DNA from: Streptococcus suis
Lineage (GTDB): Bacteria; Bacillota; Bacilli; Lactobacillales; Streptococcaceae
DNA length: 64,000 bases
Direction of reading: 5' to 3'
Assembly (NCBI RefSeq): GCF_017601095.1
Contig: NZ_JAGFUX010000002.1
Coordinates: 210,788-274,787 of the forward strand
Shown here: in pieces, positions 36,067 to 46,144 of the stretch
Layout of the letters: each line of letters begins with the position of its first letter
Position numbering within the stretch: position 1 is the first letter of the stretch
Translations under genes and position numbers: made by a program
The notes under the pieces: model-generated
The model's input: only the letters and a program-made list of their open reading frames with translations
The model's database searches: none
What the model was told of the DNA's origin: nothing

Positions 36067-36067
<1 letters not shown>
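36029..36067. terminator. Bidirectional terminator between recF and guaB
   Basis: Seventeen-bp perfect stem (36029-36045 with 36051-36067, core GGCCCTG/CAGGGCC) and a 5-nt loop, reaching the guaB stop codon. Confidence 0.95.
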
Positions 36068-37587
<1,520 letters not shown>

Positions 37588-37593
37588 TTATTT

Positions 37594-37621
37594 ATGATAA
37601 CATTTTGAAATCATTTGTCAA
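37594..37621 (-). promoter_or_regulatory. Likely guaB promoter
   Basis: TTGACA (37616-37621), 16 bp, TATCAT (37594-37599) on the - strand. No purine riboswitch or obvious operator is visible in the ~45-nt leader. Confidence 0.55.
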
Positions 37622-37732
37622 TCATTATTCGCTTTAATCTCTTATTAGATAAAAATTCAGAAAATTCATTCCTACTTTCTTTTAGAAAATCGAACGTTTG
37701 GTTTTTACTTACTTTTAAAAAGCATGAAAAAA

Positions 37733-37752
37733 GCAACGTTTTTCAACATTGC
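37733..37752 (-). terminator. trpS terminator
   Basis: GCAATG/CGTTGC stem (one G-T pair) followed by a T-run on the - strand. Confidence 0.65.
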
Positions 37753-37768
37753 CCTTTCATTGTTAATC

Positions 37769-38803
<1,035 letters not shown>

Positions 38804-38820
38804 TCATTTTATGATTTTGA

Positions 38821-39040
38821 TAGAAAAAAGCCCCGCACAGAAACTGTGCGAGGGCGTCTAGGACACGGTGCCACCTCACTTAAGAGCAGTTGCTCCTATC
38901 TCTATGCACATAAGGCCTGCTAGCCGAATCCTTATTGGTTCGAATTCATTGAAAATCAGTCCATTCACCAATCACCATTACCTGTTTGCAGCGACCACAA
39001 GCTCTCTAAAAATGGAGGATTACCTACTCTTCTGATTGAA
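38821..39040 (-). promoter_or_regulatory. T-box leader controlling trpS
   Basis: Reading the - strand, an AGTA-type segment (AGAGTAGGTAATCC) is followed by a specifier loop with TGG (Trp) at 38961-38963, and then the antiterminator T-box GAGGTGGCACCGTG (about 38865-38878). An intrinsic terminator with a GCACAG/CTGTGC core stem (38830-38855) and six T's ends the leader. This is the standard tRNA-sensing transcription attenuator. Confidence 0.9.
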
Positions 39041-39044
39041 TACC

Positions 39045-39073
39045 ATTATACCGCTTCAAATTTAGAAAGTCAA
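39045..39073 (-). promoter_or_regulatory. trpS promoter
   Basis: TTGACT (39068-39073), 17 bp, TATAAT (39045-39050) on the - strand, immediately before the T-box leader. Confidence 0.85.
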
Positions 39074-39085
39074 TACTTCCAAGCC

Positions 39086-39114
39086 TTGACGAGACCGTCT
39101 GAATCAGCGATAAT
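39086..39114 (+). promoter_or_regulatory. Promoter of the second YitT gene
   Basis: TTGACG (39086-39091), 17 bp, GATAAT (39109-39114). The expected start of transcription near 39121 excludes the in-frame TTG at 39120 as start codon. Confidence 0.7.
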
Positions 39115-39158
39115 AGAGATTGAGTTTAGTAAGAAAAAAAGGTGAGGTATTGCGACCT

Positions 39159-40022
39159 ATGCAACAAAAACTAAAAGACTTTGCACTTGTGACAGCTGGT
39201 TCCATCGTCATGGCTATTGGGTTCAATAGTCTATTTTTAGGAAATAATATCGTATCTGGTGGCGTTGGAGGGTTGGCTATTGCCCTCAACAAACTCTTGG
39301 GCTGGAATCCTTCTGATTTTGTCCTTTATAGCAACATTCCCCTCTTGATTCTTTGTTGGATTTTTTTAGGAAAATCTGTATTCATCAAAACCGTTTACGG
39401 TTCCTTGATTTATCCATTTTGTATCAAGTTGACAGCAGGTTTACCAACCTTGACAGACAATATCTTTCTCGCAGCTATTTTCGGTGGCATCATTATCGGA
39501 TTTGGACTCGGATTGGTCTTCCTTGGGAATTCTTCCACTGGAGGAACAGGTATTGTCATTCAATTACTCCACAAATACACTCCACTTCCCCTTAGTCTTG
39601 CAATGTCAATCAGCGATGGTATAGTAGTCGGGCTTGGTTTTATCGCCTTTGATCCAGACACCGTCATGTACTCGATTTTGGCACTAATGACCATTACCTA
39701 TGTTATCAACCGTATGATGTCGGGTACAGAATCTTCTCGAAACGTCATGATTATTTCAGAAAAATTTCCTGAGATTAAACAATACATTACACAAACAGCA
39801 GACCGTGGTGTGACCGAACTTCCTGTTGTCGGTGGGTTTACAGGCAAGGAAAAACGCATGCTGATGACCACTATTTCCATCCATGAATTTCAGAAGATTG
39901 AAACAGCAGTTTTAAGCATCGATCAAACCGCCTTTATGGTAGTCATGCCTGCCAGCCAAGTTCGTGGCCGTGGTTTTAGCTTACAAAAAAACTACGATCA
40001 AGACATTTTAATTCCAATGTAA
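39159..40022 (+). CDS. YitT family membrane protein with DUF2179 domain (second copy)
   Basis: 287 residues from the ATG at 39159; an in-frame TTG at 39150 is an alternative and would sit better relative to AAAGG at 39138-39142. About five hydrophobic segments contain the family motifs NNIVSGGVGGLAIALN and LGNSSTGGTGIVIQLL. The soluble C-terminal domain (about 205-287) has RNVMIISEKFPEIK and DQTAFMVVMPASQVRG. Function unknown. It is divergent from trpS, with its own promoter. Confidence 0.85.
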   Translation: MQQKLKDFALVTAGSIVMAIGFNSLFLGNNIVSGGVGGLAIALNKLLGWNPSDFVLYSNIPLLILCWIFLGKSVFIKTVYGSLIYPFCIKLTAGLPTLTDNIFLAAIFGGIIIGFGLGLVFLGNSSTGGTGIVIQLLHKYTPLPLSLAMSISDGIVVGLGFIAFDPDTVMYSILALMTITYVINRMMSGTESSRNVMIISEKFPEIKQYITQTADRGVTELPVVGGFTGKEKRMLMTTISIHEFQKIETAVLSIDQTAFMVVMPASQVRGRGFSLQKNYDQDILIPM

Positions 40023-40085
40023 TTCATTGAAAATTCACCCACTTTCTAGTAAAATGAATCCAATAGATAGAATATAGGAGAAACT

Positions 40086-41708
40086 ATGCTTACAGTATCA
40101 GACGTGTCGCTCCGTTTTAGCGACCGCAAATTATTTGACGATGTCAACATTAAGTTTACAGCTGGAAACACCTACGGCTTAATCGGTGCCAATGGTGCTG
40201 GTAAATCAACTTTCTTGAAAATTCTTGCTGGTGATATTGAACCATCGACAGGCCATATCTCACTTGGTCCAGACGAACGCCTTTCTGTGCTACGTCAGAA
40301 CCATTTCGACTACGAAGATGAGCGCGTGATTGACGTTGTTATCATGGGGAATGAGCAACTTTACAGCATCATGAAAGAAAAAGATGCCATTTACATGAAG
40401 GAAGATTTTTCTGATGAAGATGGTGTCCGTGCTGCTGAATTAGAAGGTGAATTTGCTGAACTTGGTGGTTGGGAAGCTGAAAGTGAAGCTTCACAATTAC
40501 TCCAAAACCTTAATATTTCAGAAGACCTTCACTACCAAAACATGAGTGAATTGACCAACGGTGAGAAGGTTAAGGTTCTCTTGGCCAAGGCACTTTTTGG
40601 TAAACCAGATGTTCTTCTTTTGGACGAGCCAACCAACGGTCTGGATATCCAATCCATCAACTGGCTTGAAGATTTCTTGATTGACTTTGAAAATACAGTT
40701 ATCGTCGTATCCCATGACCGCCACTTCTTGAACAAGGTATGTACCCACATGGCTGACCTTGACTTTGGAAAAATCAAGATTTTCGTTGGTAACTACGACT
40801 TCTGGAAACAATCCAGTGAATTGGCAGCCCGTCTGCAAGCAGACCGTAACGCAAAAGCAGAAGAAAAAATCAAAGAATTGCAAGAATTCGTTGCCCGTTT
40901 CTCTGCCAATGCTTCAAAATCCAAACAAGCCACCTCTCGTAAAAAGATGTTGGATAAAATCGAGTTGGAAGAAATCATTCCTTCAAGCCGTAAGTATCCA
41001 TTTATCAACTTCAAGGCAGAACGTGAGATTGGTAACGACCTCTTAACAGTTGAAAACTTGAAAGTTGTCATTGATGGCGAGACCATTTTGGACAATATCA
41101 GCTTTATCCTACGTCCAGGTGACAAGACTGCTCTCATTGGTCAAAATGACATCCAAACAACTGCCCTCATTCGTGCTCTTATGGGAGATATCGAATACGA
41201 AGGAACCGTCAAATGGGGTGTTACAACCAGCCAATCTTACCTTCCAAAAGACAACAGCCGTGACTTCGATAGCAATGAGTCTATTCTGGACTGGCTTCGT
41301 AACTTTGCCAGCAAAGAAGAAGACGATAATACCTTCTTGCGTGGCTTCTTGGGCCGCATGCTCTTCTCAGGTGATGAGGTTAACAAACCTGTCAACGTCC
41401 TATCAGGAGGCGAAAAGGTGCGCGTGATGCTATCAAAACTTATGCTCCTCAAGTCAAATGTCTTGGTATTGGATGACCCAACCAACCACTTGGACTTGGA
41501 ATCTATTTCCAGTCTGAACGATGGTTTGAAGGCCTTCAAAGAGTCCATCATCTTTGCCAGCCACGACCACGAATTTATTCAAACCCTTGCCAACCACATC
41601 ATCGTTATTTCCAAAAATGGCGTCATCGATCGTATTGATGAAACCTATGATGAATTCCTAGAAAATGCTGAAGTACAAGCAAAAGTACAGGAATTGTGGA
41701 AGGCCTAA
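40086..41708 (+). CDS. ABC-F ATPase (YbiT-like) with degenerate second ATP site
   Basis: 540 residues with two ABC domains, a linker (about 240-310) and no membrane segments, so an ABC-F ribosome-associated protein. Domain 1 has a good Walker A (GANGAGKSTFLK) and Walker B (LLLDEPTNGLD), but its signature reads LTNGEK instead of LSGGEK. Domain 2 has a normal signature (VLSGGEKVRVML), but the Walker A position reads GQNDIQTTAL, lacking the lysine, and Walker B ends LDDPTNHLD, with Asp in place of the catalytic Glu. Domain 2 site chemistry is therefore probably lost. The role in translation is inferred from the family; antibiotic resistance cannot be claimed. Confidence 0.9.
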   Translation: MLTVSDVSLRFSDRKLFDDVNIKFTAGNTYGLIGANGAGKSTFLKILAGDIEPSTGHISLGPDERLSVLRQNHFDYEDERVIDVVIMGNEQLYSIMKEKDAIYMKEDFSDEDGVRAAELEGEFAELGGWEAESEASQLLQNLNISEDLHYQNMSELTNGEKVKVLLAKALFGKPDVLLLDEPTNGLDIQSINWLEDFLIDFENTVIVVSHDRHFLNKVCTHMADLDFGKIKIFVGNYDFWKQSSELAARLQADRNAKAEEKIKELQEFVARFSANASKSKQATSRKKMLDKIELEEIIPSSRKYPFINFKAEREIGNDLLTVENLKVVIDGETILDNISFILRPGDKTALIGQNDIQTTALIRALMGDIEYEGTVKWGVTTSQSYLPKDNSRDFDSNESILDWLRNFASKEEDDNTFLRGFLGRMLFSGDEVNKPVNVLSGGEKVRVMLSKLMLLKSNVLVLDDPTNHLDLESISSLNDGLKAFKESIIFASHDHEFIQTLANHIIVISKNGVIDRIDETYDEFLENAEVQAKVQELWKA

Positions 41709-41719
41709 AAAATAGAACC

Positions 41720-41742
41720 AAGGCGAGTCAGCTCGCCTTTTC
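41720..41742 (+). terminator. Terminator of the ABC-F gene
   Basis: Eight-bp stem AAGGCGAG/CTCGCCTT with a 4-nt loop and a T-rich tail, ending only 10 bp before the next start codon. Confidence 0.8.
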
Positions 41743-41751
41743 TTATAAACT

Positions 41752-44346
41752 ATGAAAAAAAAATTAAAAAAATATCCAACATTCCTTCCATATTTCCTTT
41801 CATTTTTCCTACCTGCAGCTATTATGGTAGCTATTTTAGCAAGCAAGGGAATCTGGTGGGGCAGTGATACAACCATTTTGGCTAGCGATGGCTTTCATCA
41901 GTATGTCATTTTCCATCAAGCCCTTCGGAATGCCCTACATGGAGATGGCTCTCTATTCTATACCTTTACAAGCGGACTCGGTCTAAATTTCTATGCCCTC
42001 TCCTCTTATTATTTAGGTTCTTTTCTTTCTCCACTCGTTTTTTTCTTCGACTTGGAGACTATGCCAGATGCCATCTACCTGTTAACCATTGTCAAGTTTG
42101 GCTTGATAGGACTGTCAACCTACTTTAGTCTAAAACAATGTTATAGAAAACTTCTGACAGGTCTCTTACTACTACTGTCAACTAGCTTTTCCTTAATGAG
42201 TTTTGCGACCAGTCAGTTAGAAATCTCTGTTTGGCTAGATGTCTTTATCTTAGCACCATTAATTTTATTGGGCTTGCACTGGTTGATTCAAGGAAAGGGA
42301 AGAAAACTCTACTACCTTGCCCTCACCTGCCTTTTTGTTCAAAACTACTACTTTGGCTATATGATGGCACTCTTTCTCTGCTTATGGTTCCTAGCTCAAG
42401 TTAGCTGGCAGCCAAGCCATTGGAAGAAAAATTGTCTAGACTTTACCCTGATCTCACTCTTAGCTGCCCTAACCAGTCTCATCATGTTGTTACCAACCTA
42501 CCTAGATTTAAAAACACACGGTGAAACCTTTACAGAGTTGTCAAGAACGTTTACAGAAAACTCCTGGTATCTTGACATCATTGCCAAGAATCTAGTGGGA
42601 GCCTTTGATACCACAAAATTTGGCTCCATTCCAATGATCTCTGTTGGACTTTTTCCTTTAATTGCAGCCCTTTGTTTCTTTACAATCTCTACAATCCCAG
42701 GTCGGGTTAAACTCGCTTATGCTAGTGTATTTGCTGTCCTCATCGCTAGTTTCTATTTGCAATTCTTAGACTTACTATGGCAGGGAATGCACGCGCCAAA
42801 TATGTTTCTTCATCGCTATGCTTGGCTCTTTTCTCTTTTACTAATCTTTACCGCAGCTGCTGCCTTAAACAAGGCTTCTGATATTTCGAAATCAGCTGTC
42901 TATGCTATTTTTAGCTTCTTACTAGCAGGTATCGGAGCAACCTATTTATTCAGAGAACATTATGCATTTTTAGAGACTGTCAACTTCCTTTACACCCTTG
43001 AATTTCTTTTCGCCTATGCAGTTCTTTTCTGGGTCTTGGTTCATCGAAAACTTTCTTTCCAGCTCTTTGCTCTGTCTAGCTTACTATTTAGTCTTCTGGA
43101 AATCTCTCTACACTCCTACTATCAAGTGACTGGACTAGCCAATGAATGGCATTTTCCAAGCCGTTCCAATTATGAAGAGCAGTTGACAGATATTGACAAA
43201 CTTGTCAACTATACAAAAGAAGAGCATGAAGACTTCTATCGGATGGAAAGACTGTCGCCACAAACTGGTAATGATAGTATGAAATTCAACTATAACGGGA
43301 TTTCACAGTTTTCTTCTATACGAAACCGATCCTCCAGCTCTGTTCTGGATAAATTGGGCTTCCGTTCAGATGGAACCAATCTGAACCTCCGTTACCAAAA
43401 TAATACCATCATTGCAGATAGTCTATTTGGTATTCGTTACAATTTAGATGAAACAAATCCTGAGAAGTTTGGCTTTCTTTTCGAAAAAAGTTTGGACACC
43501 ATTAGTCTCTATGAAAATCAATATGCACAAGGACTTGCCATTCTTACAGAGGGTGTTTACACTGATTTTGATATGACTAAGATGACCTTGGATAACCAAA
43601 CCAACTTCCTTAATCAGCTGACTGGACTTGAGCTCCGTTATTTCTATCCTATCTCTATCCTAGCTTCTAGCAATACAGAGGTCTTAGAAAATCGTGTGAC
43701 TGTCAATCAAGTTGATGGGCAAGAAATGGCTTCAGCTACCTATACACTCCAGGTGCCTGCGAATAGCCAGGTCTATCTCAATTTGCCACACCTAACCTTT
43801 ACCAACAGCAACTCAGAATCCATCCAAATTTCTATTGCTAGTACTAGCCTGCAGTATGGAATTGACAATAGCTTCTCCTTCTTTAACGTAGGCTATTTCC
43901 AAGAAGAGCAAGAAATCACTGTCACCCTCTCCTTCCCTCAAAATAGCCAGGTTTCTTATGACCAACCTCAATTTTTCCAACTACATACCCAGAACTTTCT
44001 TGAAGCTGTCCAAATTTTACAAGAAAAGGACATTACAACAACAGTTTCAGGTAATCAGGTAGACATCTCCTACACGAGTCAAGAAGAGGCATCCGTCCTC
44101 TTGACCCTGCCTTATGATAAGGGTTGGTCTGCTACACTGGATGGTCAACCTGTCACAATCAAAAAAGCACAAGGTGGCTTTATGAAAATAGATGTCCCTG
44201 CTGGTCAAGGCAAACTCCAACTGACCTTCATACCACAAGGATTTTTCCTGGGACTAGGACTCTCTATTCTGGGACTGCTTGGTTTTATGCTCTATGAATG
44301 GCGGAGAAGAAAATGGAAACAGGCACTTGTAAACCCTCAGACCTAG
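41752..44346 (+). CDS. YfhO family membrane protein
   Basis: 864 residues. About 11-13 hydrophobic segments occupy residues 1-460, with the family feature SDGFHQYVIFHQALRNAL near the start. A large outer beta-rich domain (about 470-830) and a last membrane helix before a basic tail follow. YfhO proteins are GT-C-like and in Bacillus and Listeria are linked to glycosylation of lipoteichoic or wall teichoic acid. No Shine-Dalgarno sequence is visible before the ATG, which lies just after the ABC-F terminator. The next Met is inside the first membrane helix, so this start is kept. Confidence 0.88.
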   Translation: MKKKLKKYPTFLPYFLSFFLPAAIMVAILASKGIWWGSDTTILASDGFHQYVIFHQALRNALHGDGSLFYTFTSGLGLNFYALSSYYLGSFLSPLVFFFDLETMPDAIYLLTIVKFGLIGLSTYFSLKQCYRKLLTGLLLLLSTSFSLMSFATSQLEISVWLDVFILAPLILLGLHWLIQGKGRKLYYLALTCLFVQNYYFGYMMALFLCLWFLAQVSWQPSHWKKNCLDFTLISLLAALTSLIMLLPTYLDLKTHGETFTELSRTFTENSWYLDIIAKNLVGAFDTTKFGSIPMISVGLFPLIAALCFFTISTIPGRVKLAYASVFAVLIASFYLQFLDLLWQGMHAPNMFLHRYAWLFSLLLIFTAAAALNKASDISKSAVYAIFSFLLAGIGATYLFREHYAFLETVNFLYTLEFLFAYAVLFWVLVHRKLSFQLFALSSLLFSLLEISLHSYYQVTGLANEWHFPSRSNYEEQLTDIDKLVNYTKEEHEDFYRMERLSPQTGNDSMKFNYNGISQFSSIRNRSSSSVLDKLGFRSDGTNLNLRYQNNTIIADSLFGIRYNLDETNPEKFGFLFEKSLDTISLYENQYAQGLAILTEGVYTDFDMTKMTLDNQTNFLNQLTGLELRYFYPISILASSNTEVLENRVTVNQVDGQEMASATYTLQVPANSQVYLNLPHLTFTNSNSESIQISIASTSLQYGIDNSFSFFNVGYFQEEQEITVTLSFPQNSQVSYDQPQFFQLHTQNFLEAVQILQEKDITTTVSGNQVDISYTSQEEASVLLTLPYDKGWSATLDGQPVTIKKAQGGFMKIDVPAGQGKLQLTFIPQGFFLGLGLSILGLLGFMLYEWRRRKWKQALVNPQT

Positions 44347-44371
44347 TCTTTTCATCCCCATGATTCACCAA

Positions 44372-44400
44372 AAAAGAGGTCGAATAATTCGACCTCTTTT
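44372..44400. terminator. Terminator after the YfhO gene
   Basis: Thirteen-bp perfect stem AAAAGAGGTCGAA/TTCGACCTCTTTT with a 3-nt loop. Confidence 0.92.
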
Positions 44401-44414
44401 CAATCTCCACAAAT

Positions 44415-44439
44415 GAAAAAGAAAAGCACCTCATGGTGC
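44415..44439 (-). terminator. Terminator of the tRNA-Glu/tRNA-Asn unit
   Basis: GCACC/GGTGC stem with a 4-nt loop, then a T-rich tail on the - strand. Confidence 0.7.
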
Positions 44440-44443
44440 ACTA

Positions 44444-44516
44444 CTCCGCCAACAGGGCTCGAACCTGTGACATCATGATTAACAGTCATGCGCTCTACCG
44501 ACTGAGCTATGGCGGA
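44444..44516 (-). tRNA. tRNA-Asn (GTT)
   Basis: 73-nt cloverleaf: acceptor TCCGCCA/TGGCGGA, D-arm TAGCTCAGTCGGTAGAGC, anticodon GTT at 44481-44483, T-arm with GGTTCGAGCCC. CCA is not encoded. It is cotranscribed with tRNA-Glu just upstream. Confidence 0.97.
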
Positions 44517-44521
44517 TGATA

Positions 44522-44593
44522 TAGTCCGTACGGGATTCGAACCCGTGTTACCGCCGTGAAAAGGCGGTGTCTTAACCCCTTGACCAACGGACC
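44522..44593 (-). tRNA. tRNA-Glu (TTC)
   Basis: 72-nt cloverleaf: acceptor GGTCCGT/ACGGACT with a G-U end pair as is usual for this tRNA, anticodon TTC at 44558-44560, T-arm GGTTCGAATCCC. It is the first gene of the two-tRNA unit. CCA is not encoded. Confidence 0.97.
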
Positions 44594-44611
44594 ATAATCA
44601 GAACAATATCT

Positions 44612-44640
44612 AGTATAATCTATTCAAAATTCTTTGTCAA
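44612..44640 (-). promoter_or_regulatory. Promoter of the tRNA-Glu/tRNA-Asn unit
   Basis: TTGACA (44635-44640), 17 bp, TATACT (44612-44617) on the - strand. Confidence 0.85.
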
Positions 44641-44663
44641 CACTTTTTTTGATTTTTCTCAAC

Positions 44664-44692
44664 TTGACATCCAATGTTCTTTGATGTACAAT
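44664..44692 (+). promoter_or_regulatory. tRNA-Arg promoter
   Basis: TTGACA (44664-44669), 17 bp, TACAAT (44687-44692), placing transcription start just before the tRNA. Confidence 0.85.
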
Positions 44693-44704
44693 GAAAGAGT
44701 TGTA

Positions 44705-44778
44705 GGTTCCATAGCTCAGCTGGATAGAGCATTCGCCTTCTAAGCGAACGGTCGCAGGTTCGAATCCTGCTGGAATCA
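44705..44778 (+). tRNA. tRNA-Arg (TCT)
   Basis: 74-nt cloverleaf: acceptor GGTTCCA/TGGAATC, D-arm TAGCTCAGCTGGATAGAGC, anticodon TCT at 44739-44741, T-arm GGTTCGAATCC. CCA is not encoded. A terminator hairpin follows directly. Confidence 0.96.
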
Positions 44779-44780
44779 AA

Positions 44781-44809
44781 AAAAGAGTCTTCATTTTGAA
44801 GGCTCTTTT
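44781..44809. terminator. Terminator between tRNA-Arg and the YoaK gene
   Basis: Thirteen-bp stem with one G-T pair (AAAAGAGTCTTCA/TGAAGGCTCTTTT). It overlaps the 3' end of the convergent membrane protein gene and can act on both strands. Confidence 0.85.
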
Positions 44810-45465
44810 CGTTTTTCCATCCATAATTGATAGTTGATAAAGAGGGCAGGTACCAAGAGAAAATAAAGGGCCGCTTCATTAAAGCGAGTGGAAAGCTGGG
44901 TCGATACCATGACGCCAAAAATAAAAGAAAGAATTGTATAAAAAATAGCTAAGCCCTGTTTCCGATTAGTTACATTCTTTTCCATCACTCCCTTAAACCA
45001 AAGGTAGGATGCATTTTTTACATTTCCAGTCATCATAACATTGGCATAGGGATGTCCTCTTAGGTTTCGAAAACTTTCAACCTGAATAGAAGCTGCAAAA
45101 GCAAGGATGGCAATCGTAAAAAGCGGGGGAAAGAGATGTGTCAATAAACAATCCAATAATAGCAAACCTGTAATAACTAGGCTAGATGAAAAATGCCATG
45201 GCCATTTGCGTTCCACAAAGGCCCTCTTCATTAGATAGGTAAACCATTGTCCCAGACAGAAAAAAATAATGGGTACCAAAAAACTAAAGGCCTGGTAGAG
45301 ATTTCCTAAGGCCAGATGATAGGCTAAGTAGATAACATTTCCTGATTGCACACCAGCAAATCGCCCTTCTTGGGTCAAGTAAGTAAAGGTATTCAGATAG
45401 CCACTCATAAAGGTCAAACTCAGGGCAATCCGCAATCCTTCATAGACTCGATATGTTTTTTTCAT
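44791..45465 (-). CDS. YoaK family (DUF1275) membrane protein
   Basis: 224 residues with about six hydrophobic segments. Family motifs are MSGYLNTFTYLTQEGRFAG, QSGNVIYLAYHLALGN and the later ANVMMTGNVKNASY. Function unknown. Its 3' end lies within the hairpin shared with tRNA-Arg. A parS-like site lies 17 bp upstream of the start, between it and rlmH. Confidence 0.87.
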   Translation of the reverse strand: MKKTYRVYEGLRIALSLTFMSGYLNTFTYLTQEGRFAGVQSGNVIYLAYHLALGNLYQAFSFLVPIIFFCLGQWFTYLMKRAFVERKWPWHFSSSLVITGLLLLDCLLTHLFPPLFTIAILAFAASIQVESFRNLRGHPYANVMMTGNVKNASYLWFKGVMEKNVTNRKQGLAIFYTILSFIFGVMVSTQLSTRFNEAALYFLLVPALFINYQLWMEKRKEPSK

Positions 45466-45482
45466 TTCCTAAACTCTTCCTG

Positions 45483-45496
45483 GTTTCACGTGAAAC
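45483..45496. promoter_or_regulatory. Candidate parS site near oriC
   Basis: GTTTCACGTGAAAC is a perfect 14-bp palindrome, the core of the Firmicute/streptococcal parS site bound by ParB. It is intergenic and 1.9 kb from parB. Confidence 0.85.
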
Positions 45497-45497
45497 C

Positions 45498-45977
45498 TTA
45501 CTTATGGTAAGGACTTCCTTGTTGAATCATAAATGCTCGATAGATTTGCTCCACCAAAACAAGTTTCATCAACTGATGGGGCAGGGTCAGTTTTCCAAAG
45601 CTCAACAACAAATTCGCTCTGCTTTTTACAGAAGGAGCCAAACCAAGGCTGCCTCCAATCACAAAACTAATAGTCGAGTAGCCTTGCAAGGTAGCACTGG
45701 CCAACTGTTTACTAAAATCCTCTGAGGGAAATTGTTTTCCTTCGATAGCTAATACAACAACAAAATCCCGTTCTCCAATTTTAGGAAGAATCCGGTCTGC
45801 TTCTTTTTTCAGAATGGCCTGGTTTTCTGCTGAACTTGCCTTATCCGGTGTCTTTTCATCAGCTAACTCAATTAGTTCTAGCTGGGCAAAACGAGAAATT
45901 CGCTTACTGTACTCAGCCAAGCCATCTTTTAAATATTTTTCTTTTAGTTTTCCAACGCTAATCACTTTTACTTTCAT
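45498..45977 (-). CDS. rlmH: 23S rRNA pseudouridine-1915 N3-methyltransferase
   Basis: 159 residues, exactly the family length, from the ATG at 45977; the frame extends 21 codons upstream without support. It is a SPOUT-fold protein: [19 protein letters not shown] at the start, AdoMet-binding [18 protein letters not shown] and the C-terminal knot [18 protein letters not shown]. It methylates pseudouridine 1915 in helix 69 of 23S rRNA. Its position beside htrA-parB-dnaA is conserved in streptococci. Confidence 0.97.
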   Translation of the reverse strand: MKVKVISVGKLKEKYLKDGLAEYSKRISRFAQLELIELADEKTPDKASSAENQAILKKEADRILPKIGERDFVVVLAIEGKQFPSEDFSKQLASATLQGYSTISFVIGGSLGLAPSVKSRANLLLSFGKLTLPHQLMKLVLVEQIYRAFMIQQGSPYHK

Positions 45978-46030
45978 ATATCTAGTGTACCACAAACTCA
46001 GAGTACTGGACTGATAAATATTAAACTTGC

Positions 46031-46064
46031 TTGTCCACAAAAGTTATCCACAGCTTGTGGATTG
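46031..46064. promoter_or_regulatory. DnaA boxes upstream of htrA
   Basis: TTGTCCACA (46031-46039), TTATCCACA (46044-46052, perfect) and TGTGGATTG (46056-46064) lie between rlmH and htrA, the outermost left cluster of the origin region. Confidence 0.7.
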
Positions 46065-46124
46065 CATTTTTGAGCATTTAAGTTATAATTAAGAAAACGG
46101 TTATATGATTAAGAAAACCTTAAG
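46062..46124 (+). promoter_or_regulatory. htrA promoter with CiaR-like box
   Basis: TTGCAT (46062-46067), 16 bp, TATAAT (46084-46089). ATTAAG-AAAAC-CTTAAG at 46108-46124 fits the CiaR direct repeat (NTTAAG-N5-WTTAAG). It lies downstream of this -10, so either the box represses or another promoter is used. Confidence 0.6.
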
Positions 46125-46144
46125 AAATATGGAGGAGTACTTAT

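Noticed and set aside
40086..41708. ABC-F protein considered as an acquired ribosome-protection resistance gene
   Set aside because: Composition matches its surroundings, the similarity is to the housekeeping YbiT type, and there is no mobile context.
44624..44918. Two - strand ORFs across tRNA-Arg
   Set aside because: They translate the complement of a tRNA and its terminator; no real gene.
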